From assembly GCA_031286025.1 (NCBI GenBank), contig JAITVB010000137.1, forward strand, positions 1 through 10,801: 10,801 nucleotides of DNA. Reading direction: 5' to 3'. Shown in pieces: positions 1 to 10,706 of this stretch. Numbering within the stretch: the first letter of the stretch is position 1; the number at the start of each line of letters is the position of its first letter. A model generated the notes under the pieces. That model ran no database searches and had not been told where the DNA came from. It worked only from the letters and a program-made list of their open reading frames with translations. Origin of the DNA: Rikenellaceae bacterium. GTDB lineage: Bacteria; Bacteroidota; Bacteroidia; Bacteroidales; Rikenellaceae. The translations under genes and the position numbers were made by a program.

Positions 1-2591
1 TATTCTTCCTGATTCGAAACGAAATAGATATCGTTTGCCCCCTCGCGGCGGTGGGTCCAAGCGACATTCCGGGCCGGACGGCCTTTATTGTCGATCGCCA
101 GAAAATCAGGCTCGACAGCCGGACCAAAGTCGGTTGTTGTATAAGGCAACTGATCGGGAGTAAGGATCATTACACTCGCACGGCGCAGGCGCTCGATCTG
201 ACGAATCACCGCATCGCTGTATACGGCATTGGGCGTCATCCGGCCGGGCAGCGGGAAGAGCACCACTTTGTAAGACTGGCCCGAGGCCAATACCATCCGC
301 CCGTTGACCGCCGTGGCCTTCAGAAAAACATCTTCGTTAAACGAATCGTAGGCGTAACCGTTCAGCGGATCGATCCAATCCTCGGGATTGGGCACCCCCG
401 CCGAATGGCTGACCCCGACAGGCATCGTGCGCAGGGGTTGTCCCGCATTTTCGAGGCGCAGGCGTTCGCTCTCTACCCGCTTGGGCCCGAAAATGCCCGG
501 CAGCGAAGAGACCAACCGGTCGGGCAACACCGCCCGCCGTGGAAAATCGCCGCCTGTGTAGACCGCCACGTCAATCACCGGAGCCCCCGACTGCAGGAGC
601 GCTTGGCAGCGTTTTATGTAATCGACCCACGCCCCGGCCAACGGAAACCAGGTTTGGTCGCGCTGCATACAGAGGCCGATACCGTCGAGCGTCATCCCCG
701 GCTGACGATCCATCCACGGGTTTTGAACCCACACGTGGAACGACAATTTATTCATCCCCAACGCATAGTTGCGGTCAAGGAGCGTCTTCAACATCCCCGG
801 ATTCTCGTCCCACATGGTGCGGAGTTGCGTAAAACCTTCGGCCTGGATAATCTTTTTACCATAAATGTGGCCGCCCGAGATGGCGTCCATCATGTCGTTG
901 AGTTTGTCGTGGGTCGGGCTGCGGAACCAGAATTCGCCCATCGGTAGGTCAACCTTTTCGTAGTGGAGCATCCCGTCGCTGACCATCGTCGGAGCGACGC
1001 ATTCGGCGCTCAAACGGCAGTCGTAGCGCTTCGCACACGCCGAAAGTTCTTCGTAAAAGACGTCGCGAACCAACTCGGCCACCGTCTGGCGGATGTCGCG
1101 CAGCACGGCCTCGGAACGTTCGGCGCTCTCCATCGGAACACCGGCATATAACGGCATATATGGCACGACATCGTAACCCCGTCTTTTCAGAAATTCCCGA
1201 CGGAACGTTTCGGACCAGTTCTGGCTACCGCATTCCCAACTGTCGACGTGCATCGTTTTGAAGACACGCCCGGCTAAGGGTTGGCCTACCTGCCGGAAAA
1301 ATTCCTCAAACCAACCGTTGAGCTGTGTGCGGACGGCGACCGGATTGAATTTATCGCTTTCCAAGCCGCGGCCCGCGCCGCCGGTGGTGTTGATCTGCCC
1401 GGTCGAGGTGTGTCCCATGCGCAGGATGCGCCAACGTCCGACGGGCAATTCATAGTACGGCACCAGACCATTCTCGGCCTTGTCCGTCAGATCGACTGTC
1501 TCCGACAGTTTGATGCAGAGTGCCTCGGGCAGTTCGGCCGAGGTCATGTCGGGCGAAATGCGCCACACGGCGGCCGATTTTCCTTCATACTGGTCGATCT
1601 TCGGTTCGCCCGACAGGAGAATGGCGTTGACCCCGAGCGACGGTTTCCACTTGGCGGCATCGAGGTCTTCAGCGCCGGGCTCGGAACCCTCGGGGGCCCA
1701 ACTGAAGCGGAAGTAACGGGCTGTGGTCGCAGGGAACGAGAAGGTGTAGTTGATCCCATTGTTCTGCCAGCCGTGGCGCGGTGGAACGAGGGGTTTGACC
1801 ATGGTAAAGTCCCTTCCGTTGTCACTCGCCTCAACCACCAACCGTGTCGCCTGAAAGGCATAGCCGGGAAGCATCATTTCCATCGAGCGGCAAATAAACG
1901 GTCTCCCGAAATCATACAGGATCCAACACGCTTCGTCGCTGCGGAAAGCACGCGTATTGGCCGGGTCGAGCAGGCGGCCGATGTCGCCGTGGTCGTCAGG
2001 CGTACTGACGCTGACTTTCGCCTGCGGACCCGAATGCGTGCCCAACGAGGCTTCTTTGACCGGAAAGGCATAAATGGCAATATCCTTATAAAAACCTTCA
2101 AAGGCTTCGGGCCGGGCCAAGGCAAAACCGCCGCTGTTTTTGTCGACCACGACCACCGTGTCGCTCCACACCACTTTTTGCATCGACAGCTCGGGGGTGA
2201 TCCACGGGCCACCGGCCAACGCAAATCCGTCGCAAATGTGCACACCCAATTTCAGACCAAGGGTGTCGGCTTTCCCCGCCGCCGTCCGGATCATTTTCCA
2301 AAACTGCGGGGTGAGTTGGTCGGCCACCGGTTCGAACGCAGGCGCTTGGGCATAGTCAGAACTTTTGATCGGCATCAGATAAGCCCCGCCGATGCCCGCC
2401 GCCTTCATCGCCTCAAGGTCGGCCCGCACGCCGGCCTCGCCGACCGCGCCGTACATCCAGTACCAGATGGCCCACGGGGCGGCATCGTAGCCCGGGTTAT
2501 TGAATTTTTCGAGCAGAGTGTCACGGGTCTGAGCCTGTGTCGCGTTTCCGATCGCTAGCATGACTGCGACCAATATAAGAAAGCGTTTCAT
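1..2591 (-). CDS. GH106 alpha-L-rhamnosidase, secreted, 3' end outside the window
   Basis: Reading the minus strand from the ATG at 2591 gives 863 uninterrupted codons that run off the left edge; the family is usually about 1,100 residues, so the C-terminus is missing. It begins with a signal peptide (MKRFLILVAVMLAIG, likely cleaved after A20 in TQA-QT). Next comes the GH106 opening signature: WYW at 43-45, DLEAM at 58-62, then GIGGAYLMP. HVDSWE at 448-453 and QAEGF with E585 are the likely catalytic glutamates. They are 132 residues apart, the same spacing I recall from memory for Bacteroides thetaiotaomicron BT0986 (E461/E593). GH106 enzymes remove terminal alpha-L-rhamnose from pectic and arabinogalactan-type glycans by an inverting mechanism. 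The ATG lies 2 bases after the stop of the beta-galactosidase gene, so the two are co-transcribed. The leader has no Shine-Dalgarno site, as is usual in Bacteroidota. Family call is firm; exact substrate is not. Confidence 0.9.
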   Translation of the reverse strand, partial: MKRFLILVAVMLAIGNATQAQTRDTLLEKFNNPGYDAAPWAIWYWMYGAVGEAGVRADLEAMKAAGIGGAYLMPIKSSDYAQAPAFEPVADQLTPQFWKMIRTAAGKADTLGLKLGVHICDGFALAGGPWITPELSMQKVVWSDTVVVVDKNSGGFALARPEAFEGFYKDIAIYAFPVKEASLGTHSGPQAKVSVSTPDDHGDIGRLLDPANTRAFRSDEACWILYDFGRPFICRSMEMMLPGYAFQATRLVVEASDNGRDFTMVKPLVPPRHGWQNNGINYTFSFPATTARYFRFSWAPEGSEPGAEDLDAAKWKPSLGVNAILLSGEPKIDQYEGKSAAVWRISPDMTSAELPEALCIKLSETVDLTDKAENGLVPYYELPVGRWRILRMGHTSTGQINTTGGAGRGLESDKFNPVAVRTQLNGWFEEFFRQVGQPLAGRVFKTMHVDSWECGSQNWSETFRREFLKRRGYDVVPYMPLYAGVPMESAERSEAVLRDIRQTVAELVRDVFYEELSACAKRYDCRLSAECVAPTMVSDGMLHYEKVDLPMGEFWFRSPTHDKLNDMMDAISGGHIYGKKIIQAEGFTQLRTMWDENPGMLKTLLDRNYALGMNKLSFHVWVQNPWMDRQPGMTLDGIGLCMQRDQTWFPLAGAWVDYIKRCQALLQSGAPVIDVAVYTGGDFPRRAVLPDRLVSSLPGIFGPKRVESERLRLENAGQPLRTMPVGVSHSAGVPNPEDWIDPLNGYAYDSFNEDVFLKATAVNGRMVLASGQSYKVVLFPLPGRMTPNAVYSDAVIRQIERLRRASVMILTPDQLPYTTTDFGPAVEPDFLAIDNKGRPARNVAWTHRREGANDIYFVSNQEE

Positions 2592-2593
2592 GG

Positions 2594-7367
<4,774 letters not shown>

Positions 7368-7369
7368 CG

Positions 7370-7409
7370 GAACGTCCGATTTTTCAAAGCGACGTTCTTG
7401 TTGAAAAAT
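7370..7409 (+). terminator. Overlapping inverted repeats after cysteate synthase, possible terminator
   Basis: Two perfect inverted repeats interlock just after the stop codon: GAACGTC (7370-7376) with GACGTTC (7391-7397), and ATTTTTCAA (7379-7387) with TTGAAAAAT (7401-7409). They cannot both form. A smaller CGGA-ACG-TCCG hairpin (7368-7378) is followed at once by ATTTTT, which looks like a short intrinsic terminator. The ATTTTTCAA pair is A/T-rich and could instead be a protein-binding dyad. Confidence 0.4.
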
Positions 7410-7438
7410 TTCTATTGCCGCTTTTTTCGCTAACTTCG
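7409..7438 (+). promoter_or_regulatory. Promoter-like sequence without a downstream gene
   Basis: TTTC (7409-7412), an 18-base spacer and TAACTTCG (7431-7438) each differ by one base from the Bacteroides TTTG and TAnnTTTG elements. It points right, yet no convincing plus-strand gene follows before the leftward cargo operon. One reading is that it belonged to a chromosomal gene displaced by the mobile element; chance similarity is also possible. Confidence 0.28.
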
Positions 7439-7564
7439 TACTTTAAAGAGTAACACCCGCGATAACAGGCTTTTAATCGGATTTTGTGGCGAGTTGGGTA
7501 ACGATCTGGCAACCGTTCTTATTTCCGCTCTTTGCGGGTTTTCGCACGTCAAATAACTCAATGG

Positions 7565-7597
7565 CAAAGATAGGTAATTTCCAGGGAACCGCACAAC
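7565..7597 (-). promoter_or_regulatory. Leftward promoter-like site, also similar to the CTnDOT core
   Basis: On the minus strand GTTG (plus 7594-7597), 21 bases and TATCTTTG (plus 7565-7572) fit the Bacteroides promoter pattern, with an exact TAnnTTTG -7 box. Transcription would run towards the 3' end of cysteate synthase, where there is no gene on that strand. The same stretch, CTATCTTTGC, differs by one base from the GTAnnTTTGC core used by CTnDOT-type integrases, so it could be part of an attachment site. Neither role can be settled from this window. Confidence 0.3.
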
Positions 7598-7658
7598 CAC
7601 CTGCATATTTTTTCTTTCTTTATCCGGTAAACACCCCATCCGCAGAGAGGATGAATAA

Positions 7659-7741
7659 GGCAACGCTTTTGCGGGAAATACTACCCGTAGCGTAGCGCAG
7701 GTGTGGAGATTTCGCGGAAAACCCGCAGGCTTGGCGTTGCC
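7659..7741. repeat. 83-base imperfect stem-loop downstream of the cargo operon
   Basis: GGCAACGC (7659-7666) pairs with GCGTTGCC (7734-7741), and inside it GCGGG (7671-7675) pairs with CCCGC (7722-7726), giving 13 base pairs with a 4/7-base internal loop. Smaller stems nest within: CGGG/CCCG (7672-7687) and GCGG/CCGC (7714-7726). It starts 44 bases beyond the stop codon of the last cargo gene, so it may end or protect that transcript. It has no U-run of a classical terminator, and a role as an element-end or recombination structure is possible. Confidence 0.5.
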
Positions 7742-7785
7742 GTTTCAGTATCGGAACGTACCTTCGTGTCTGGATGAAGAAAGGG

Positions 7786-8127
7786 TTATTCCTTCCCTTC
7801 GGTATTGTAGTGTACCAAAAACGCCTCTATACCATCGGCTTTCAGCCGCAGTTGGTTGGCGATCAGGTCTTGCCCGTACTTGAGCCAACTCCTCGCAAAC
7901 GACCGGAACCGGGCACACGGGAAAATATTGCATTGGAAGCAATGGATTACGCCCCTATTGAGACAGCACAGGTGGTACGATTTGCATCTTTCGCACCTTG
8001 CCCGATTGACTTCTGCGCCGAGGCAGGGTTTCCTGTCGCGGGTGTAGACCGGACATCCGCCGCAGAACACGCCACAAGCAGGAACACGGCCTGAATAGGG
8101 TTTGCACTTCACCACAGACACTTCCAT
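7786..8127 (-). CDS. DUF3795 family cysteine-rich protein
   Basis: A 113-residue protein with twelve cysteines in its first 71 residues (8, 18, 22, 25, 35, 45, 48, 54, 55, 63, 66, 71). They are arranged as CGVFCGGCP, CERC, CC and CFQCNIFPC, followed by a helical tail containing YGQDLIANQL. This layout is that of DUF3795, a family of unknown function common in anaerobic Bacteroidota and Firmicutes. The CxxC spacing suggests bound metal, zinc or iron-sulfur, which is inference. No signal peptide is seen, so it is probably cytoplasmic. The ATG at 8127 is 3 bases past the stop of the upstream membrane-protein gene, so translation is probably coupled; it is the last gene of the three-gene cargo operon. 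The start could lie a few codons later, since the cysteine core begins only at C18. Confidence 0.82.
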   Translation of the reverse strand: MEVSVVKCKPYSGRVPACGVFCGGCPVYTRDRKPCLGAEVNRARCERCKSYHLCCLNRGVIHCFQCNIFPCARFRSFARSWLKYGQDLIANQLRLKADGIEAFLVHYNTEGKE

Positions 8128-8130
8128 GAA

Positions 8131-8448
8131 TCAACTGAAGAAATGCCCCGCAATTCCGACCAAAGTCCCGATGACAATTGAATTAGCGGTGATTATCGGC
8201 AATGGTTTTTTGTCCGTATGCCCGATGTGTATCAGCATAGGTATCATCAGTGCAAACGAAATAAACCCACCCTCCAACCACCACGGAATGTGAGGCAGGT
8301 CGATGTTCACGATAACTATTGAGATGAAGAAATAGTAGAAAAATGCGGCGATTGTCGAATATCTCGGTAGTTTTTGCACTATCATCGGAATAATATCGAC
8401 AACTCCCGCAACAAGTCCGATAATCACAGATAATAATAATTTGTCCAT
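8131..8448 (-). CDS. Small hypothetical membrane protein with about four membrane helices
   Basis: A 105-residue, very hydrophobic protein that I cannot assign to a named family. Likely membrane segments are residues 3-25 (LLLSVIIGLVAGVVDIIPMI), 30-50 (FFYYFFISIVIVNI), 59-77 (GGFISFALMIPMLIHIG) and 83-104 (ITANSIVIGTLVGIAG). Short polar links include KLPRYS and HTDKKPLP. Small residues in helices 1 and 4 (GLVAG, GTLVG) would allow tight packing. The gene starts 39 bases after the ClbS-like stop codon and ends 3 bases before the DUF3795 start, so the three form one operon. Its sequence is more A/T-rich than its neighbours, which fits recent acquisition. A transport or immunity role can only be guessed from the operon. 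Confidence 0.75.
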   Translation of the reverse strand: MDKLLLSVIIGLVAGVVDIIPMIVQKLPRYSTIAAFFYYFFISIVIVNIDLPHIPWWLEGGFISFALMIPMLIHIGHTDKKPLPIITANSIVIGTLVGIAGHFFS

Positions 8449-8487
8449 TAGTATCCCTTATTGGTTATACCTTGTATTTTATCGCCG

Positions 8488-9024
8488 TTACTTCCACGTT
8501 TTGACGTGCAGTTTGAATTTTTTGATCGCCCATTCGTAGTGGCTTGCGGTGGCCGAAACGCAGTACGCACCCAGCGTCGATGTGCCTGTCCACGCGAAAT
8601 GCTTCCGGGCGAACAGTTCGTCGTTGGAAAAGGTTTCAATCAGTGCCATCACCTTGTTGTGGCTCTCTCGCAGCATACTCTTCGCGTCGGCCAGCGGCGT
8701 GTTTTGGTGTTTATCCCAAAACCCGACGTTCATCGCCGGATAGGTTTTCCAGTTGTACGGTTCCGGCAGAAACGGCTTCGTCACTCCGCTTTGGTTCGCC
8801 GACACCCAATCGAGCAGCAGCCCGTGCCACTCCCACAGGTGTATGAGCACATCGCGCAAGTTTTTGTCCCTGCTCCAGTGCGCCTCCTTGCCGGCCGAGG
8901 CCATTTCGTCACTGAATGCGGCGTTTTGTTGTTCGTCGCTCATCGACCCGATGAGTTTCCACAACTTGTCGAACTGCTCACCTGCGGCAGTTATCAGATC
9001 GGGCTTTGTCGTTGCTCTTGACAT
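8488..9024 (-). CDS. ClbS/DfsB family four-helix bundle protein (DUF1706)
   Basis: A 178-residue protein that matches the DUF1706/ClbS-DfsB family over its whole length: an MSRATTKPDLI start, the FDKLWKLIGSMSDEQQ helix, HWSRDKNLRDVLIHLWEWH, a PFLPEPYNWKTYPAMN loop, FWDKHQNTPL, and a C-terminal CVSATASHYEWAIKK. The fold is a DinB-like four-helix bundle. The best-studied member, ClbS of the colibactin cluster, is a cyclopropane hydrolase that protects the producer's DNA from the genotoxin. Most homologues have no known substrate, so a detoxifying or resistance role here is inference. It is the first gene of the leftward cargo operon and has its own promoter. The ATG at 9024 is the family's usual start. 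Confidence 0.88.
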   Translation of the reverse strand: MSRATTKPDLITAAGEQFDKLWKLIGSMSDEQQNAAFSDEMASAGKEAHWSRDKNLRDVLIHLWEWHGLLLDWVSANQSGVTKPFLPEPYNWKTYPAMNVGFWDKHQNTPLADAKSMLRESHNKVMALIETFSNDELFARKHFAWTGTSTLGAYCVSATASHYEWAIKKFKLHVKTWK

Positions 9025-9039
9025 GATTATTCGTTTGTT

Positions 9040-9063
9040 ACATTCCGTAATGTGGCAAAGTTA
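9040..9063 (-). promoter_or_regulatory. Promoter of the ClbS-like operon with a dyad at the start point
   Basis: On the minus strand GTAACTTTGCC contains an exact TAnnTTTG -7 box (plus 9056-9063). The start point would be near 9049, about 25 bases before the ATG. The dyad ACATT-ACGG-AATGT (plus 9040-9053) sits over that start point, where a repressor could block transcription. No clear TTTG -33 box is present at 17-23 bases. The -7 box is also an exact match to the GTAnnTTTGC core of CTnDOT-type sites, but its place before a gene makes the promoter reading much likelier. Confidence 0.5.
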
Positions 9064-9085
9064 CAAAATCTCCTCGATATACGGG

Positions 9086-10348
9086 CTAAATTCCCCAACC
9101 TTTCTTCTGTTTCGGCTGAACGGGTTGGCGGATGTACGGCCTTGCCTGCCGGAGCTTCTCGAATTGCTCACGGAACCAGTCGAGGATGTTCTGCCCGTTG
9201 AGGGAGAGGCGGAGCCTGTTCGTATTGGCGGGGGCGTTGGGGGTGTGCGGTGTGTTCGACGCGCTCAGGTCGCTCGTGAGTTGCAGTTTAGCCTCCTGTA
9301 CGTCGAAATCGCGGTCGTGTTCGGGGGAATGGAGCTTGCCCGTTACGGTGATCGTTTCGCCGCCGAACAGTTTCCGAATAGCATCCATCGCCAGTCCCAT
9401 GCCCTTGCATAGTTTGGCGATCCGCAGGTTTTCGCTCGTGTTCGGGAATACATCCGTCAACAGGTTCAGATCGTCCTGCGCACTGTATGGCTCGTAATCC
9501 CGTTGGAGCTGCTCCAAACGCTGCTCTTTCTCTGTTATTTCGTTTTCTTTCTGTTTGTTGCGTTCGTGCATATCGATAAACTTCTCCCGCACCTCGTCTT
9601 TTCGGTCGTACAGGTCGCGGATTTTGTCGTTCACCTCCTGTTTGCGTTCTTCGAGGTCGGCGACATCCAATTTCAATTCTTCCTTCTTTTCGTACATATC
9701 CCGGTAATACTGCGGCGTGGATATGTGCCGGGCATCCGAACCTCGAATACCACGTTGCAGTCCGTACTTGGCCATCGCTTCGGCGTAGGTGTCTTGGAAA
9801 CGTTCGAGGTTGTCGCGGGTCATCACGTCGTCAGCACAGAGGCGGACGGCATTGACGGGTCGCTTGCGATAGGTGCGCTTGTTCGAGTCGGGGTCGATGG
9901 CCTTTGCTGCTTTCTTTCTTCTCTCACTGGAAACGATAGGTACTACCGTTGCATGGATGTGGGGCGTTTGCTCGTCCCGGTGCAGGTCGGCGGAAACGAC
10001 ATTATCTTTCCCGAACGTGTCCCGCAACCACTTTACGCTATCGGCGCACCACTCGTCGAGCCGCCCCGTTGCCCGTATGCGTTCCATATCCTCCGGTGAG
10101 GCGGAGAGCATGACCCGCAACGCCCGGACTTGGTTCGTGCCGATCTTTCGGGTGATGCCTGCCGTCTCGATGCGGTGTGTGATTGCCTGCGTGCGGTTCT
10201 CTATCCCAGCGGGGTATTCGACCAGTCGTCTGTTAAGGAACGTCTGTTCCCTGTCGGCGTTCTTCGGGTCGATAGTCCGCTCGATGTGGGCGGTCATGGC
10301 GGCATCGTTGCCCGATGCCTTGTCGATATGCAATACGGCGAAGCCCAT
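9086..10348 (-). CDS. MobV-family relaxase (Mob/Pre type), mobilization protein
   Basis: A 420-residue relaxase that nicks the element's oriT and leads the single strand into the recipient, using a conjugation machine from another element. The N-terminal 200 residues are the Mob_Pre domain: MGFAVLHIDKASGND at the start, H21-I-E-R (aligning by eye with H22-N-E-R of pMV158 MobM, where H22 is the nucleophile), NRTQAITHRIETAG, and the metal-binding HRDEQTPHIH with H123, H130 and H132. Residues about 212-285 are rich in Glu, Lys and Arg in heptads and should form a long coiled coil. The tail is basic (QPKQKKGWGI). It closely resembles relaxases of Bacteroides mobilizable elements. The length is normal and the frame intact, so it is probably active. 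It is followed after 61 bases by the cargo operon, which is read in the same direction, and preceded by a hairpin-rich region. Confidence 0.92.
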   Translation of the reverse strand: MGFAVLHIDKASGNDAAMTAHIERTIDPKNADREQTFLNRRLVEYPAGIENRTQAITHRIETAGITRKIGTNQVRALRVMLSASPEDMERIRATGRLDEWCADSVKWLRDTFGKDNVVSADLHRDEQTPHIHATVVPIVSSERRKKAAKAIDPDSNKRTYRKRPVNAVRLCADDVMTRDNLERFQDTYAEAMAKYGLQRGIRGSDARHISTPQYYRDMYEKKEELKLDVADLEERKQEVNDKIRDLYDRKDEVREKFIDMHERNKQKENEITEKEQRLEQLQRDYEPYSAQDDLNLLTDVFPNTSENLRIAKLCKGMGLAMDAIRKLFGGETITVTGKLHSPEHDRDFDVQEAKLQLTSDLSASNTPHTPNAPANTNRLRLSLNGQNILDWFREQFEKLRQARPYIRQPVQPKQKKGWGI

Positions 10349-10368
10349 AATTCTAAATCTTTATATGT

Positions 10369-10382
10369 GCGCCAACGGGCGC
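10369..10382. repeat. GCGCC-AACG-GGCGC hairpin just before the relaxase gene
   Basis: A perfect five-base-pair G/C stem with a four-base loop, 20 bases upstream of the relaxase ATG. Being the closest hairpin to the relaxase start, it could mark the nic side of oriT or limit ribosome access to the mRNA. Confidence 0.45.
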
Positions 10383-10411
10383 GGTTATTTTTAGGGAACC
10401 ACTCCTGCCAA

Positions 10412-10457
10412 TATGATTTTTCTACCATCAGCGAGGTGGTTATGGCGGGAAATCATA
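10412..10457. repeat. Inverted repeat TATGATTT / AAATCATA
   Basis: Perfect eight-base arms at 10412-10419 and 10450-10457 around a 30-base loop. A second pair, AACCAC (10397-10402) with GTGGTT (10436-10441), and the GGCGGGAA hairpin (10444-10471) overlap it, so these stems exclude one another. Mutually exclusive stems are typical of switching leaders, but also occur in relaxosome regions. Confidence 0.4.
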
Positions 10458-10471
10458 CCTTTGTTCCCGCC
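10444..10471. repeat. Strong hairpin GGCGGGAA / TTCCCGCC
   Basis: Perfect eight-base arms (10444-10451 and 10464-10471) with a 12-base loop. Six of the eight pairs are G-C. No T-run follows on either strand, so it is not an ordinary terminator. Confidence 0.55.
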
Positions 10472-10477
10472 CGTTCT

Positions 10478-10516
10478 GCGGTCTGCGACCGCTCCGACGG
10501 CTTACTTGTGCCGTCG
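10478..10516. repeat. Two adjacent hairpins
   Basis: GCGGTC-TGC-GACCGC (10478-10492) has perfect six-base arms and a three-base loop. Two bases later CGACGGC (10495-10501) pairs with GCCGTCG (10510-10516) over an eight-base loop. They follow the GGCGGGAA hairpin with a gap of only six bases. Confidence 0.5.
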
Positions 10517-10548
10517 TCGGGGAGTGCAGAGGGGCGAAGCCTCTTTGC

Positions 10549-10606
10549 CTTATTGGGGGTTTTTCACCGTCCCGAAGGGATGCGGCCCGGAAAAACCCCT
10601 AATAAG
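10549..10606. repeat. 58-base long hairpin with 17-pair stem
   Basis: The arm CTTATTGGGGGTTTTTC (10549-10565) pairs with GAAAAACCCCTAATAAG (10590-10606); the only imperfect position is one G-T. The loop itself folds: CCGTCCC (10567-10573) pairs with GGGA and CGG (10577-10585) around a GAA loop. Almost every base is paired. A five-base AGAGG/CCTCT hairpin (10528-10544) stands just left of it. This is the largest structure in the window and its perfection suggests selection. Confidence 0.6.
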
Positions 10607-10610
10607 CTAC

Positions 10611-10628
10611 GGATATTTTCAAATATCC
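10611..10628. repeat. 18-base palindrome GGATATTT-TC-AAATATCC
   Basis: Perfect eight-base arms with only two bases between them, five bases past the long hairpin. A loop of two is too tight for a hairpin without opening some pairs, so a protein-binding operator in double-stranded DNA is a natural reading. The neighbouring GGCTGC/GCAGCC pair (10637-10642 and 10656-10661) adds another six-pair stem. Confidence 0.5.
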
Positions 10629-10706
10629 CTTTGCTCGGCTGCGGTTAGACTGTCAGCAGCCTTTATGTTCGCTCTCGCATGGATTGCCCGTTGAAGTGAG
10701 TATAGT

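Larger units (their letters stand above)
7441..7785. other. Gene-free stretch between chromosome and mobile cargo
   Basis: About 345 bases without a believable gene; the short open frames here have no family features and conflict with each other. It is visibly poorer in G+C than the genes to its left. It holds a small CCGC-TCTTT-GCGG hairpin followed by GTTTTCG (7525-7543), a leftward promoter-like site (7565-7597) and a large stem-loop (7659-7741). GCGGGTTTTC (7534-7543) recurs inverted as GAAAACCCGC (7717-7726). TTTGCGGG occurs at 7531-7538 and again at 7668-7675. The left junction of the mobile element most likely lies in or next to this stretch. Confidence 0.5.

Noticed and set aside
1281..2558. 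Long plus-strand open frame (425 codons) opposite the rhamnosidase gene; similarly 51-947
   Set aside because: It is antisense to a clear GH106 coding sequence; the high G+C third positions keep the opposite strand open. Its composition (many Arg, His, Pro) is typical of such shadows and no family features are seen.
7430..7695. Short open frames of 77 (minus) and 69 (plus) codons in the junction region
   Set aside because: They overlap each other, have no recognisable features and sit in A/T-rich repeat-bearing sequence.
7659..7741. Integron attC site
   Set aside because: The outer arms have AAC and GTT in the right order, but the neighbouring bases do not fit RYYYAAC and GTTRRRY, and there is no integron integrase.
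9055..9064. CTnDOT-type attachment core (GTAACTTTGC, exact match to GTAnnTTTGC)
   Set aside because: The same motif is the standard Bacteroidota -7 box and lies at the right distance before the ClbS-like gene, so the promoter reading explains it without an integration event.
10367..10640. Group II intron
   Set aside because: GTGCG at 10367-10371 resembles an intron 5' end, but there is no reverse transcriptase, no recognisable domain V and too little length.
9503..10648. Plus-strand open frames of 198, 173 and 172 codons opposite or upstream of the relaxase
   Set aside because: The first two are wholly or largely antisense to the MobV gene. The third overlaps its start and the hairpin array, and its stretch outside the relaxase reads through repeats without protein character.
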